Shown here: positions 1 to 9,001 of the stretch, in pieces
Position numbering within the stretch: position 1 is the first letter of the stretch
How the letters are laid out: each line of letters begins with the position of its first letter
From: an archaeon
GTDB lineage: Archaea > Thermoproteota > Nitrososphaeria > Nitrososphaerales > Gagatemarchaeaceae
NCBI GenBank assembly: GCA_021800855.1
Contig: JAJYYP010000002.1
Coordinates: forward strand, 34,139 to 98,138
Reading direction: 5' to 3'
DNA: 64,000 nucleotides
Made by a program: the position numbers and the translations under genes
The notes under the pieces: generated by a model
What the model was told of the DNA's origin: nothing
Seen by the model: the letters and a program-made list of their open reading frames with translations, nothing else
Database searches by the model: none

Positions 1-269
1 CACTAGCCACCCCCCTCCTAGCCGGTCCGGGCGCTATCTCCACCGTGATCATCATATCTGCCCCGCCCTACAGCCCGTTCCTGGCCTTGCTCGTGGTGGT
101 GTCCAATGCAGCCCTGGCCTACCTCGTCCTCTCAAGCTCCGACTGGGTGGGCAAGTTCATGGGGCAGAACGGGACCGCCGCCCTCTCTAGGATAACCGCA
201 CTGCTCATCGCGGCCCTGGCGGTCGCGTTCGTCGCCGAAGGTCTGAAAGGGCTGTTCCCAGTGCTCTAG
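1..269 (+). CDS. MarC family integral membrane protein, C-terminal part (cut by window edge)
   Basis: The reading frame is open from the first bases; codons from position 3 give TPLLAGPGAISTVII, which matches the conserved glycine/proline segment in the second half of MarC-type membrane proteins. Two further hydrophobic stretches follow (about 60-105 and 195-255). The GTG at position 45 is an internal valine, not a start, because the family motif lies upstream of it. MarC proteins are multi-pass membrane proteins of unsettled function, once linked to multiple antibiotic resistance. The acylphosphatase gene begins eight bases after the stop, so the two may share a transcript. The N-terminal half is outside the window. 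Confidence 0.75.
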   Translation, partial: LATPLLAGPGAISTVIIISAPPYSPFLALLVVVSNAALAYLVLSSSDWVGKFMGQNGTAALSRITALLIAALAVAFVAEGLKGLFPVL

Positions 270-277
270 GAGCGGCC

Positions 278-547
278 ATGACAACCGCAGTCCGCATCAG
301 GATAACAGGGCTCGTCCACGGCGTCTCCTTCAGGGCTAGCATGGCGCGCCTGGCGGCCGACGCGGGGGTCCGCGGCTGGGTCCGCAACCTCCCGGACGGT
401 TCTGTGGAAGCATTCCTGGAGGGGGACGAGCGGAAGGTTCAGAGGGTCATAGACTGGGCCAGGTCTGGCCCCCCGAGGGCAAGGGTAGACCGGGTGGACG
501 TCGAGGCCGCTTCTCCTAGGCACCACCGCGACTTCCGCATCCACTGA
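278..547 (+). CDS. acyP: Acylphosphatase
   Basis: This 89-residue protein has the usual size of acylphosphatases, which hydrolyse carboxyl-phosphate bonds such as that of 1,3-bisphosphoglycerate or acetyl phosphate. The family signature is clear: GLVHGVSFRASM near residues 11-22 supplies the phosphate-binding loop and catalytic Arg19, and GWVRNLPDGSVEA around residues 33-45 carries the catalytic Asn (WVRN). Many homologues have GQVQGVGFR or GxVHGVxFR in the first motif. The ATG follows a purine-rich AGGAG at 268-272, a plausible ribosome site. It lies directly after the MarC-like gene and converges with the dehydrogenase gene at 558. Confidence 0.93.
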   Translation: MTTAVRIRITGLVHGVSFRASMARLAADAGVRGWVRNLPDGSVEAFLEGDERKVQRVIDWARSGPPRARVDRVDVEAASPRHHRDFRIH

Positions 548-557
548 CGACCAAGCG

Positions 558-1763
558 TCATCCTCTCTGGTAGGACTCCCACTTCTCGCGCAGATGCGGG
601 TCTGACAGCGCCGCAGCCACGTAGTCCCCGAACTGGGAGGCGGTAGCCCCGTCCGGCCTCCCTGTGACCTTCACCTTCCCTTCGTACAGCGAACAGACGT
701 CAAGGGCCATCGCGAGCCTCCTGCTCTTCTCCAGCATTCCTATGTGCTCCAGGAGCATCGCTGCCGCCCTCATGAGGCTGAGGGGGTCTGCATAGGCCCC
801 TCGCCCCTCGGCGACCATCCTCGGCGCTGACCCGTGGATCGCCTCGAACATGCCGAACCTAGCCCCGATGTTGGCGCTCCCCGCCGTCCCGACACCTCCC
901 TGCAGCTCGGCGGCCTCGTCTGTCACTATGTCCCCGTAGAGGTTCGGGAGAACGACCACCTCGAAGTCGCGCCTCCTCTTCTCGTCTATGAGCTTGGCTG
1001 TGAACACGTCGATGTACCAGCTGTCCCACTTCACCTCCGGGAAGTCCGCTGCCACCTTCTTCGCCGCGTCCAGGAAAAGGCCGTCGGTGGTTTTGATAAC
1101 GTTGGCCTTCGTCACGACCGTCACACGCTTCCTCCCTGTTTTCCTGGCGTGCTCGAAGGCCAGCCGGATGATCCTCTCGGACCCCGGCCGGGTGATCACC
1201 TTGAAGTCAACGGCCAGATTCGGCGTGACCATGAACCCCTTGCTTCCGAGGACGTACTCGCCTTCCGTGTTCTCCCTGAAGAACACCCAGTCTATCCCTT
1301 GGGACGGCACCTTCACCGGCCTCACGTTCGCGAACAGGTCGAAGGCCTTCCTGATTGCTATGTTCGCGCTCTCTATGTTTGGCATCCCGCTCCCTTCTTC
1401 CGGGGTGGTCGTCGGCCCCTTCAGCAGGACGTGGCACTTCCGGATCTCTGCTAGGACCTCCTCTGGGAGGGGCTTGAGCTGCTTGACCCTGTTCTCGATG
1501 GTAAGTCCACCTATCTCCCTTATCTCCACCCGGCCGGACCTGAGCTCGTCCTCAAGGAGTCTCTCCATCACCCTCTTGGTCTCCTTTGCTATGATGGGGC
1601 CGATGCCGTCCCCTCCGATGACCCCTATCACGACCCTGTCGAGCTTCGCGTAGTCAAGCCACTCGACCGGTCTCCCGATCCTCTTGGCCCTCTCGACCTG
1701 TTCCTGCAGCAGCACCTGGAACCGCTCAGCCGCATCCGAGAGGGACCCGTCTTCACCCACCAT
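558..1763 (-). CDS. icd: Isocitrate/isopropylmalate dehydrogenase family enzyme, probably isocitrate dehydrogenase
   Basis: The 401-residue protein is a beta-decarboxylating NAD(P)-dependent dehydrogenase. It shows IGGDGIGP near residue 48, an SANIAIRKAFDLFANVRP substrate/phosphate segment, NTEGEY, TKANVIKTTDGLF, NLYGDIVTDEAA with the metal-binding aspartates, and HGSAPRM in the nucleotide loop. The Ser-Asn-x-x-x-Arg arrangement and HGSAP fit isocitrate dehydrogenase better than 3-isopropylmalate dehydrogenase, so a TCA-cycle role is the best guess. Homoisocitrate or isopropylmalate activity cannot be excluded by eye. The ATG start gives an N-terminal extension of about 40 residues before the Rossmann-like core, common in ICDHs. 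It is convergent with acyP. Confidence 0.82.
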   Translation of the reverse strand: MVGEDGSLSDAAERFQVLLQEQVERAKRIGRPVEWLDYAKLDRVVIGVIGGDGIGPIIAKETKRVMERLLEDELRSGRVEIREIGGLTIENRVKQLKPLPEEVLAEIRKCHVLLKGPTTTPEEGSGMPNIESANIAIRKAFDLFANVRPVKVPSQGIDWVFFRENTEGEYVLGSKGFMVTPNLAVDFKVITRPGSERIIRLAFEHARKTGRKRVTVVTKANVIKTTDGLFLDAAKKVAADFPEVKWDSWYIDVFTAKLIDEKRRRDFEVVVLPNLYGDIVTDEAAELQGGVGTAGSANIGARFGMFEAIHGSAPRMVAEGRGAYADPLSLMRAAAMLLEHIGMLEKSRRLAMALDVCSLYEGKVKVTGRPDGATASQFGDYVAAALSDPHLREKWESYQRG

Positions 1764-2013
1764 GAGTTTCAGCCCTCCTCCAAGTCCATTAAAGGGTGCT
1801 CCCGAAAAGTCTGCCGAGCCTCACCACATCTGGCTAAGGGCGCGCCTCCGCCAGACCGCACCTATGACCGGGAGGGACATGGCCTGCCGCCCCGCCGCGA
1901 AGACCTACGCTGGAGCGACGGTCGAGGTGCTCCGTTCCAGCCCCAGCAATAGGGCCGCCCACCCTCACGAGGCTTCACTTTCAGCGCTCCGCCCGCCGGG
2001 CCTGCAGCCGCCG

Positions 2014-2030
2014 ACTAACATTTTTAGCGC
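2014..2030 (+). promoter_or_regulatory. TATA-like element upstream of the 2052 gene
   Basis: An A/T-rich patch (AACATTTTTAGC) stands out in GC-rich DNA 22-38 bases before the ATG at 2052, the spacing expected for an archaeal TATA box with a very short or absent leader. The rest of the 288-base intergenic stretch (1764-2051) shows no convincing gene. Confidence 0.4.
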
Positions 2031-2051
2031 GACCCCTCTGGACGGGGTCCG

Positions 2052-2576
2052 ATGTCCTCCGGCGCCGACGTGAAGAAAGCAGCGGAGCTGAAGCTCTGGC
2101 TGGAGGGGAGGATAGCCCAGCTGCAGGAAGAGATAGAGAGGCTCAGGGAGACCCTGGGCTACGTCGACGCCACGCTCAGGGTGTCCACTTTCAAACCTGC
2201 CATAGAGATGCTCACAGAATCAAAGGCCTCCGCCGAGACGCGCGAGCTCAAGAGGGACAAGGGCGGTCAGGTCATAGCGGTCGCCACAATAACCCCGGAC
2301 GCCGTGTCCGTGGAACCTGCAGGGACGGTCTTGAAGCCTACCACACCCCCGTTCCGGTCCTTCCTCATCGGCAAGATACTGGAGGGGATGAAGGCGAAGG
2401 ACGAAGAACTCGTGAAGGGGGGGAAGCTTGCCAAGGGAGCCGGTCTGCGGTTCGACGTGGAGGAGGTCAACGGAGCCATAGGCAAGCTGATAATCGAGAA
2501 CTACAGGGAGAAAGCCAGGCTCAACGAAATCCTCAGCACCGTCTCCTGGACCTTCTCGCGGATGATGGAGAAGTAG
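2052..2576 (+). CDS. Conserved coiled-coil protein of unknown function
   Basis: This 174-residue acidic/basic protein opens with a heptad-like helix (residues about 8-40, ELKLWLEGRIAQLQEEIERL), which should form a coiled coil. The middle is lysine- and valine-rich beta-like sequence, and the C-terminal third (FRSFLIGKILEGMKAKDEEL onward) is predicted helical. It has no signal peptide or membrane segment, so it should be cytosolic. I recognise no enzyme motif. The gene stands alone on the plus strand, ends four bases before the converging PfkB kinase gene and has its own TATA-like element. Codon use and GC content match the neighbours, so it looks like a resident gene. Confidence 0.75.
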   Translation: MSSGADVKKAAELKLWLEGRIAQLQEEIERLRETLGYVDATLRVSTFKPAIEMLTESKASAETRELKRDKGGQVIAVATITPDAVSVEPAGTVLKPTTPPFRSFLIGKILEGMKAKDEELVKGGKLAKGAGLRFDVEEVNGAIGKLIIENYREKARLNEILSTVSWTFSRMMEK

Positions 2577-2579
2577 GGG

Positions 2580-3536
2580 TCAGCTCCTACCCAGCGCAGA
2601 CAGGGTAGGCGGGACGGGTTCCCTCCCGCCGAGGTAGAGCGCGGCGGCCATGTTTGCGAACCTCAGGCGAGCTCGCTCGTCCATCCCCTTCAACCTGCCA
2701 TAGATGGAAGCGGCGTCCCAGACGTCTCCCGCCCCTGTGAGTCGGCGGGTTCTGACACGCCTGGCGGGGCTGGCGGTCACGCTGGTCCCCTCACTGGTGT
2801 ACGCGCCGTCGACGCAGTGGAGGTCGAACACGACTCCGAGTGCCCTCGCAAGATATAGGCACCTGGTCGCCCTGTCCGCGGACTCGATTCCGAGGGTGGT
2901 GGCAGCCGAGAGGCTCTCGAACTCGTTCATGCTCACCCAATCGACCAACCTCCTCTCAGAGATGAGCTTGGCGAGCCCCTTGAACCTGTCCAGCCTGTCA
3001 CGAAAGTCAGCAGGGTCGATGTAGATTGTCTTCTCCGGACCGAGGCGCCTCCTCAGCCCCTGCAGCAGCTGCGTCCCCCTCCTGTTCGCGGCCCAGTTGA
3101 CCGAGCATACGACCCTCGATCCTTCGAGCCCGGCCCAGTCGTCTTCGCTGAGGACAGAGGGGCCGAAGTCAGACGCCCCCCTGCCGTCGGACAGCATCAC
3201 GTTGGTGCTCTCCTCGAAGGCGACCGTCAGCCCCGCCGGTAGCGGTTTCACCCTAAGGTCGGCCCTCAGACCTCTGAATGCGCTCTTCAGGAGGTGCTCG
3301 TGGGCGGGTTCGCAGTGTGTTATCAGCAGCGTCCTCAGGCCCAACCTGGCGAGCGCGTGGGCGAGGTTCACGGCGTTCCCTCCCCTGATCTCTTCTTGGG
3401 AGGTCCCATGGATCCCGCCCCCGCCTGACGCGGCCTTCTCTGCGACCTCGCCCATGGTCTTCTCGAGCCCCCTCACGTGGACCAGCCTGTCCACGAAGTA
3501 GTCGTGCATCACCGCGACGTCGTACTCTCGGGGCAT
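2580..3536 (-). CDS. PfkB-family carbohydrate kinase
   Basis: The 318-residue protein has both hallmarks of the ribokinase/PfkB fold: a glycine-rich N-terminal motif GGNAVNLAHALARLGL (about residues 52-67) and the C-terminal anion-hole/catalytic motif TGAGDVWDA (about residues 265-273) with the catalytic Asp. These ATP-dependent kinases phosphorylate sugars or nucleosides; the exact substrate cannot be read here. Its ATG lies two bases beyond the stop of the ACT-domain gene (TAGGATG), so the two are almost certainly co-transcribed. It converges with the 2052 gene. The internal region is poorly conserved, as usual for substrate-specific lids. Confidence 0.85.
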   Translation of the reverse strand: MPREYDVAVMHDYFVDRLVHVRGLEKTMGEVAEKAASGGGGIHGTSQEEIRGGNAVNLAHALARLGLRTLLITHCEPAHEHLLKSAFRGLRADLRVKPLPAGLTVAFEESTNVMLSDGRGASDFGPSVLSEDDWAGLEGSRVVCSVNWAANRRGTQLLQGLRRRLGPEKTIYIDPADFRDRLDRFKGLAKLISERRLVDWVSMNEFESLSAATTLGIESADRATRCLYLARALGVVFDLHCVDGAYTSEGTSVTASPARRVRTRRLTGAGDVWDAASIYGRLKGMDERARLRFANMAAALYLGGREPVPPTLSALGRS

Positions 3537-3537
3537 C

Positions 3538-4044
3538 CTACTTCAGGATCTCTATCCTCCGGACGTCCTTCAGGCCATGGAGCTCCTCTATGACCTGCCC
3601 GGTGAGCTGGCCCTCCACCACCAGGGTCATCTTTGCGTCGGGGACCATCTCAGGGTCCTCCGCGACCGCCTGCCTCACCACCATGCCATGGCGCGAGAGT
3701 ATCTCGGCGACCTCCGCCATGATGCCAGGGGACTTCGGGTCGGCCTGAATGACCACGGCCGTGTACCCGAGGAGGTTCACTACGTCGACTAAACTGGTCC
3801 CGAGGGGGGCCGTCTTTGAGAACAGGGAGTAAAGGTATCGGTTCTGCCTTATCTGCTGCACCGTCTGCTTCACCACCCTCCTGTCCACGTCCACAGCCCT
3901 GGCGACGGCGGTGAATCCCACCTCCACGTCCCCGACGTAGATCTTCTCGTCCTCTGACACCCGCATCCCGCACTCGATCATCTTCCTCACTATGTCCGGC
4001 CTGACCACCTGACGTTCGAACTGCTTCCGGATGCTCGGCCACAC
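3538..4044 (-). CDS. ACT-domain regulator, COG2150-like
   Basis: The open frame runs back to 4296, but I place the start at the GTG at 4044: it gives a protein beginning VWPSIRKQFE, the short aromatic start I associate with this family, and it frees the divergent promoter region of trpB. The 168-residue product has an N-terminal half with helix-turn-helix character (GFTAVARAVDVDRRVVKQTVQQI) and a C-terminal ACT domain (VVIQADPKSPGIMAEVAEIL onward) that normally binds an amino acid. Proteins of this type are annotated as predicted regulators of amino-acid metabolism. It is followed at two bases by the PfkB kinase and is divergent from trpB, consistent with a metabolic regulator. Confidence 0.75.
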   Translation of the reverse strand: MWPSIRKQFERQVVRPDIVRKMIECGMRVSEDEKIYVGDVEVGFTAVARAVDVDRRVVKQTVQQIRQNRYLYSLFSKTAPLGTSLVDVVNLLGYTAVVIQADPKSPGIMAEVAEILSRHGMVVRQAVAEDPEMVPDAKMTLVVEGQLTGQVIEELHGLKDVRRIEILK

Positions 4045-4157
4045 GACAGATGTCCGGAATTGTGCGCTATTGAGGGTTTCCGCACCCCCTGAACCAGCAA
4101 CCTGATGCACAGTTTCGCGCACGATTCGATTTAACCACCTGTCACGGGGCCCGGACC

Positions 4158-5525
4158 ATGAGTCCCACACAGCTGAAGTCGGTCCTTTCCTCCGACAAAC
4201 TCCCGCATGACTACTACAACATCCAGCACGACCTCCCGGAGCCTCTGCCTCCGCCCCTCGACCCGCGGACCATGCAGCCGATGGCCCCCGAACCACTCCT
4301 CCGGCTCTTCGCTAAGGAGTGTGTGATGCAGGAGGTCTCCACCCAGGAGCTCATCCCCATCCCCGAAGAGGTCAGGGAAGCCTACCTCAGGCTAGGGAGG
4401 CCGACCCCGCTGTATCGGGCGACCCGGCTAGAGGCCAAACTGAAGACCCCCGCCAAGATATTCTTCAAACGCGAAGACCTCAACCCGGCAGGGAGCCACA
4501 AGCCGAACACCGCCATAGCCCAGGCGTACTACCACATGAAGGAGGGGACGGAGCGCCTGACCACCGAGACGGGGGCGGGGCAGTGGGGGAGCGCGCTGGC
4601 CCTGGCGGCGGCCATGTTCGACATTGACCTGACCGTGTACATGACGAGGAGCAGCTATGACCAGAAGCCCTACCGCCGTACGCTGATGGAGGTCTACGGG
4701 GCCGAGGTGCACCCGTCCCCCAGCTCGAGGACAAATGCGGGGAAGAAGTTCCTCGCGAAGGACCCGAACCACCCCGGGGGCCTGGGGATAGCAATCAGCG
4801 AAGCGGTGGAAGACTGCGTCACCCACGACAACACGAAGTACGCCCTCGGCAGCGTCCTGAACCACGTCCTCACCCACCAATCGGTCATAGGCCAGGAGGC
4901 GAAGCTGCAGATGGAGGAGTTCGGCGAGGACCCCGACTACATAGTCGGGTGCATCGGAGGGGGGAGCAACTACGCCGGCCTGGCCTACCCTTTCATGAGG
5001 GACAAGCTCAGGGGTAAGAGCGCGGCGGAGTTCGTCGCGTCTGAGCCGAAGGCTGTCCCTTCGACCACCCGCGGGGCCTACAGGTACGACTTCGCTGACT
5101 CGGGCGAGATGACCCCGCTGATCAAGATGTACACCGTGGGCCACACCTACCAGTGCCCGCCGATTCACGCGGGGGGGCTGAGATACCATGGCAAGGCGCC
5201 TTCGATGTGCATGCTCATAGACAAAGGCTTCATGCGTAGCGTCTCCTACTCACAGAACGAGGTGATGGAGGCTGGGATTCTCATGGCCCAGACGGAGGGG
5301 ATCGTCCCGGCCCCCGAGTCGAACCACGCGGTCAAGGCCGCCGTAGACCTGGCCCTGGAGTGCAAGCGGAAGAACGAGGCGAAGACAATACTCTTCAACC
5401 TCAGCGGCCACGGCCTCCTCGACCTGAAGGCGTACGAAGACAAGCTAGCCAACAGGCTGGTGGACTTCGAGCCCGATGAGGGGTCGCTGGCCCAGGCCCT
5501 GGCCGCCCTCCCGGTCGTCCGTTGA
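4158..5525 (+). CDS. trpB2: Tryptophan synthase beta chain, TrpB2 type
   Basis: The 455-residue PLP enzyme condenses indole (or O-phosphoserine-derived aminoacrylate) with serine to tryptophan. The PLP lysine is Lys115 in PAGSHKPNTA, the catalytic Glu is in TETGAGQWGSALA, and the phosphate-binding loop is CIGGGSNYAG. The long N-terminal extension and the HPSPSSRTNAGKK segment are characteristic of the TrpB2 subgroup, which in many archaea occurs without a TrpA partner; none lies nearby. An A/T patch (GATTTAACC, about 4126-4134) precedes the ATG by 24 bases, consistent with a leaderless promoter shared divergently with the ACT regulator. Confidence 0.93.
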   Translation: MSPTQLKSVLSSDKLPHDYYNIQHDLPEPLPPPLDPRTMQPMAPEPLLRLFAKECVMQEVSTQELIPIPEEVREAYLRLGRPTPLYRATRLEAKLKTPAKIFFKREDLNPAGSHKPNTAIAQAYYHMKEGTERLTTETGAGQWGSALALAAAMFDIDLTVYMTRSSYDQKPYRRTLMEVYGAEVHPSPSSRTNAGKKFLAKDPNHPGGLGIAISEAVEDCVTHDNTKYALGSVLNHVLTHQSVIGQEAKLQMEEFGEDPDYIVGCIGGGSNYAGLAYPFMRDKLRGKSAAEFVASEPKAVPSTTRGAYRYDFADSGEMTPLIKMYTVGHTYQCPPIHAGGLRYHGKAPSMCMLIDKGFMRSVSYSQNEVMEAGILMAQTEGIVPAPESNHAVKAAVDLALECKRKNEAKTILFNLSGHGLLDLKAYEDKLANRLVDFEPDEGSLAQALAALPVVR

Positions 5526-5536
5526 GCGGGAGGCGC

Positions 5537-6865
5537 CTAGCCGTAGGCCCTGGTGATGCTGACGCCGTCGACCAGTATCCAGGGGCATAGCGTAGGGGTG
5601 TCGACCTCCCACCACTGGACCCATTCGCGCTCCTTCGACAGGAGCCTCACGGAGGAGAGCAGCCTCTGCTGGTCGTCCCCTGCGCGCATCCCCTTCAGCG
5701 GCCCCACGACCTTCCCGCCCTCCACAAGGTATGCGCCGTCCCGGGGGACGGTGGAGAACTCTCCGGTCCTGTAGTTGTTGAACCTGGTATACCAGTTGCT
5801 TGTGAGCACGATCCCCCTCTTCATCTCCTTCACCATCTCCTCGTAGCTGGAGTCCCCGGACCCCACCTCCAGGTTCCAGGGGTGTGGGGCGATGAGCCCG
5901 GCGTTCCCTGTGGTCTCTGACCTCCACTTCTTCGCCGTCGTGAGGTTGTGCAGGTACCCCCGAAGGACCCCGCCGTCTATTATCTTCGTGGCCCTGGTGC
6001 GGGACCCTTCGTCGTCGAACGCCCTACCTCCGAAGCCTCCCTCTATCACCCCGTGGTCGGTGAGATTGAACGACGGCGCGGCGACTTCCTCCCCGAGCTT
6101 CCCAGCGAGGCACGACGTCCCGGCGTCGACCGAGAACGCAGACGCAGCCCCCGCGACCGTCTCGATCAGGTTGGACGCGACCGTCGGGCCGAGCAGGACC
6201 TCGTACTTCCCTGCCTCAGGCTCGGCTGCTTGCCTCATACCCCTCGCGCCCTCCCCTGCCCTCCTCCCTGCCTCCTCCGGGTCGAACCCGCGCAAGGTCG
6301 ACGAGCAGGACAGGCCGTGGCCGCTGGCGTCCCCCTCGCCGAAGGAACGGATGTTCAGCGTTATGGCCGTCCTCGAGTCGGCCCCCTTGGCCCCAGAGGT
6401 GGTCAGGATCGCGACCGTAGCCTTCCATGCGCTGATGGCTCCAGCAGACCTCTCCCCGCCTGCCGCCAGAGACGAATCTATCGCGGCCTTGGCCAGCTCA
6501 GGGAGGATTTCTTCCGCGCCTTCAAGTTTCTTGTCGACGCCTCCGCTCTGGCTGAACCTGGTCCCTGCGTCGGGGAGAGGCGCGTACTCGGCCTCGGGGA
6601 GCCCTCGCATGGACGCATAGAGTTCCTTGACGAAACTCTTCACCGCGGCCGGCGAGAGGTTCGAAGTCGACGCAATCGCCCTCCGCCCGGCCTTGGCCAG
6701 ATACACGGTCAGCTCGGCTTCGTCGACCCTGTTGGCCACCGTCGCCGAGTTGTCTGCAAACCTGACCATGCTCTCCGCTATTCGGGTGCTGAGCGCGACC
6801 GCGTCGTCTACCTTCAGGGCCTCGGCCGTGCGGACCGCCAGGCTGTTCAGCCCGTCCAGGTCCAC
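5537..6865 (-). CDS. TldE/PmbA-family metalloprotease-like subunit
   Basis: Together with the adjacent TldD this forms the heterodimeric TldD/TldE peptidase, which degrades unfolded peptides and matures some modified peptides; TldE is the non-catalytic partner lacking HExxH. No HExxH is visible here, and the C-terminal half has the family's glycine-rich strands (for example SCLAGKLGEEVAAPSFNLTD and LTTAKKWRSETTGNAG). I chose the GTG at 6865 rather than the ATG at 6922, because it starts three bases after the tldD stop and removes a 19-residue low-complexity extension. It is translated downstream of tldD as an operon and converges with trpB2. Confidence 0.85.
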   Translation of the reverse strand: MDLDGLNSLAVRTAEALKVDDAVALSTRIAESMVRFADNSATVANRVDEAELTVYLAKAGRRAIASTSNLSPAAVKSFVKELYASMRGLPEAEYAPLPDAGTRFSQSGGVDKKLEGAEEILPELAKAAIDSSLAAGGERSAGAISAWKATVAILTTSGAKGADSRTAITLNIRSFGEGDASGHGLSCSSTLRGFDPEEAGRRAGEGARGMRQAAEPEAGKYEVLLGPTVASNLIETVAGAASAFSVDAGTSCLAGKLGEEVAAPSFNLTDHGVIEGGFGGRAFDDEGSRTRATKIIDGGVLRGYLHNLTTAKKWRSETTGNAGLIAPHPWNLEVGSGDSSYEEMVKEMKRGIVLTSNWYTRFNNYRTGEFSTVPRDGAYLVEGGKVVGPLKGMRAGDDQQRLLSSVRLLSKEREWVQWWEVDTPTLCPWILVDGVSITRAYG

Positions 6866-6867
6866 GC

Positions 6868-8307
6868 CTATCGCGCCCCCAGCCTTATCCCTGCCAGCAG
6901 CGTCTCCGGCCCCCCGGTCCACACAGGTGCTCCCTGCATCGGGTCCCCCTTCCCGCAGGTGGCCGCCTCGAACTCCATGTGCCTGCTCCTTGCCTTCACG
7001 CTCCCCCAGAGCTTCGGCGTGGTTATCTCAAGAACAGGGGACCTGACCAGTCCCTTCAGTTCTCCATGGTCTATCAGGTATGCCTCCAGACCCACGTACC
7101 TCTGGTTCAGCCTCTTGTCGTCTATGTTCCACTCCGTGAAGGACTTGAAGTATACGCCGTGCTTAACCTCCTTGAATATCTCTTCGGTGGAGTAGTCCCC
7201 TGGCTCCACGAACGTGTTAGCCATACGTATGATGGGCTCCCTGTCGAATGCGACTGCCCTCGCTGCACCGTTGCTCTCCACTCCGAACTGACGGGCCGTC
7301 GCCCTGTTCTGCAGGAACTCGTTTATGATCCCTCCCTTGATCAGCGAGCGCTTCTTCGCAGCCACCCCTTCGTCATCCACCGGGACGTACCCGTTGGAGT
7401 GCAGGAGCGTAGGGTCGTCGCTCACGTTCGCCTCGTCGCTCCCTATCTTCATCCCTAGGCTGTCTGGCCTGAGATATGACTCCCCAGCCTGGGCCCCCTC
7501 CCTCCCCAGGACCCTGTCCGCCTCTTGCGGGTGCCCCACCGACTCGTGGGCCGCAATCCCAGAGAGCTCCGGGCCGAGGACGACGTCTACCTCCTCCCTC
7601 GGAGGCTTCGCCGACGCTTTCAGGACCCTCCCCATCGCCTCCGTTTGCTCGACCACCTTCTCGACGAGCCCTAACCTCTTCACTACCTCGAGCCCCCCTG
7701 TCTCCCCCTGCTGGATGAACCTCTGGGCGGCAGACCCCGCTTCCACGGCTGTGAGGGAGCCGCCGAAGCTCACACGTGGGACGCGACCTGCCACCCTGGC
7801 GCCGTCGCTGTTGACGAAGTATCGCTCCTGGAGCTCCGCGGACAGGTAGAATATCCTCCCGGTCAGCTTCACCCCTGCTCTCCCGTCCGCGACTCTGCCG
7901 TCGATGTCCGTCAGCACCTCCTTCAGCCAGGCGGAGTCAGCGCTCTCGATCTTCTCTGTCTCGGGTGCCGCCCAGCTTGTCCTGGCAGACTTGGCCGAAT
8001 CGAAGACCACGGGGCGCCGTAGCATCCCTCCGGATGCCTTCGCCAGCCTCACCGCCTTCGCCGCAACCTCGCGCACCGACTTCCTGCGCATCGCGTTGGT
8101 GGCGGCGAACCCGAGGGCTCCCCCGGCGATGACCCTGATTCCTATCCCGTACCCCTCGACGAACACGGACGGTTGTGGCTCCCCGTTCTTCAGTCCGAAC
8201 TCCCTCTCCCATGTAGCCTGCACCCTGGCTTCGGCATACGACGCCCCCGCCTTCAGCGCCGCCGAGACCCCCGCTTCAGCGAGGTCTCTCGACTCCTGAA
8301 CTCGCAT
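6868..8307 (-). CDS. tldD: TldD-family zinc metalloprotease
   Basis: The 479-residue protein carries the TldD active-site motif HESVGH (HExxxH) at about residues 254-259, followed by the family segment QEADRVLGREGAQAGE and a conserved C-terminal beta region ending in ARSRHMEFEAATCGKG. The zinc ligand is completed by a C-terminal cysteine in this family, which fits the ATCGKG motif. It acts as the catalytic half of the TldD/TldE complex in the cytosol. The tldE gene follows almost immediately. Start and length (about 480) agree with the family. Confidence 0.92.
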   Translation of the reverse strand: MRVQESRDLAEAGVSAALKAGASYAEARVQATWEREFGLKNGEPQPSVFVEGYGIGIRVIAGGALGFAATNAMRRKSVREVAAKAVRLAKASGGMLRRPVVFDSAKSARTSWAAPETEKIESADSAWLKEVLTDIDGRVADGRAGVKLTGRIFYLSAELQERYFVNSDGARVAGRVPRVSFGGSLTAVEAGSAAQRFIQQGETGGLEVVKRLGLVEKVVEQTEAMGRVLKASAKPPREEVDVVLGPELSGIAAHESVGHPQEADRVLGREGAQAGESYLRPDSLGMKIGSDEANVSDDPTLLHSNGYVPVDDEGVAAKKRSLIKGGIINEFLQNRATARQFGVESNGAARAVAFDREPIIRMANTFVEPGDYSTEEIFKEVKHGVYFKSFTEWNIDDKRLNQRYVGLEAYLIDHGELKGLVRSPVLEITTPKLWGSVKARSRHMEFEAATCGKGDPMQGAPVWTGGPETLLAGIRLGAR

Positions 8308-8387
8308 GTCACACCTTCTCCAACGGGTGGTTCTTAACCTGCTCCGTGCTCTGACGTCGGCCCAGACTCGCCAGCTCTCCCTGGCGT

Positions 8388-8987
8388 CTAGTGGGCGTCT
8401 CGCAGGGACCTTATGAAGCGAGCAGTCTCGGACGGCTCCTCAACTAGATACGTCCTGATGCCTAGCGCTCCGGCCGCCTTGATGTTCTCTGGGACGTCGT
8501 CAACGAAGGTGCAGTCGCCGGGCAGGGACCGCGCCTTTCCTAGGGCTAGCCGGTAAATCGCTGGGTCGGGCTTGATGATGCCGTACTCGAACGACAGCAC
8601 CGCGCACCCGAAGAGGGCACTGATCCCGAACTTCCTCTGGAGGGAATCCCACACCTCCCTGGACATGTTGCTCAGGGCTATCACCTCCCAGTCGCCGCGG
8701 CTCCCTAGCGCTCGAACTGCGTCCCACACCGGCTGGACCTTCCTCAACGCGGCGTCCAGCGTCTCCTCGAAGCGCGCGAAGGGGAGGTCTCCTCCGAGAG
8801 CCCCCACCAGCGCGCGATGGACCCCTGCTAGGGTTAGTTCCCCTATGTCGAGCCTCTTGCTCAGCGCCGAGAGCGTCCCGAACACTTCCCCCGGGTCCCT
8901 GCCGAGCTGCTCGCCGACCTCCAACGCCATCCTCTCCCACGGGTTTTCGATCAAGACGCCGCCGACGTCGCAGAAGAGGGTACGCAA
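8388..8987 (-). CDS. HAD-superfamily hydrolase
   Basis: The 199-residue protein is a haloacid-dehalogenase-type phosphatase. Motif I is FCDVGGVLIENP, the DxGGV variant in which the second aspartate of DxDxT is replaced by glycine, as in the epoxide-hydrolase N-terminal/YihX subgroup. Motif II is ALSNMS, motif III is the lysine in GIIKPDPAIY, and motif IV is FVDDVPENIKAA. A helical cap lies between motifs I and II. The substrate is unknown. Because the usual acid/base aspartate is missing, phosphatase activity may be weak or unusual. It is followed at 14 bases, in the upstream direction, by the stop of the MBL nuclease gene. Confidence 0.88.
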   Translation of the reverse strand: MRTLFCDVGGVLIENPWERMALEVGEQLGRDPGEVFGTLSALSKRLDIGELTLAGVHRALVGALGGDLPFARFEETLDAALRKVQPVWDAVRALGSRGDWEVIALSNMSREVWDSLQRKFGISALFGCAVLSFEYGIIKPDPAIYRLALGKARSLPGDCTFVDDVPENIKAAGALGIRTYLVEEPSETARFIRSLRDAH

Positions 8988-9001
8988 CGGGCGAAGCCGG
9001 A

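Noticed and set aside
5948..7195. 415-codon plus-strand frame opposite the TldE/TldD genes
   Set aside because: Antisense shadow of two well-supported genes, very Arg/Pro-rich.
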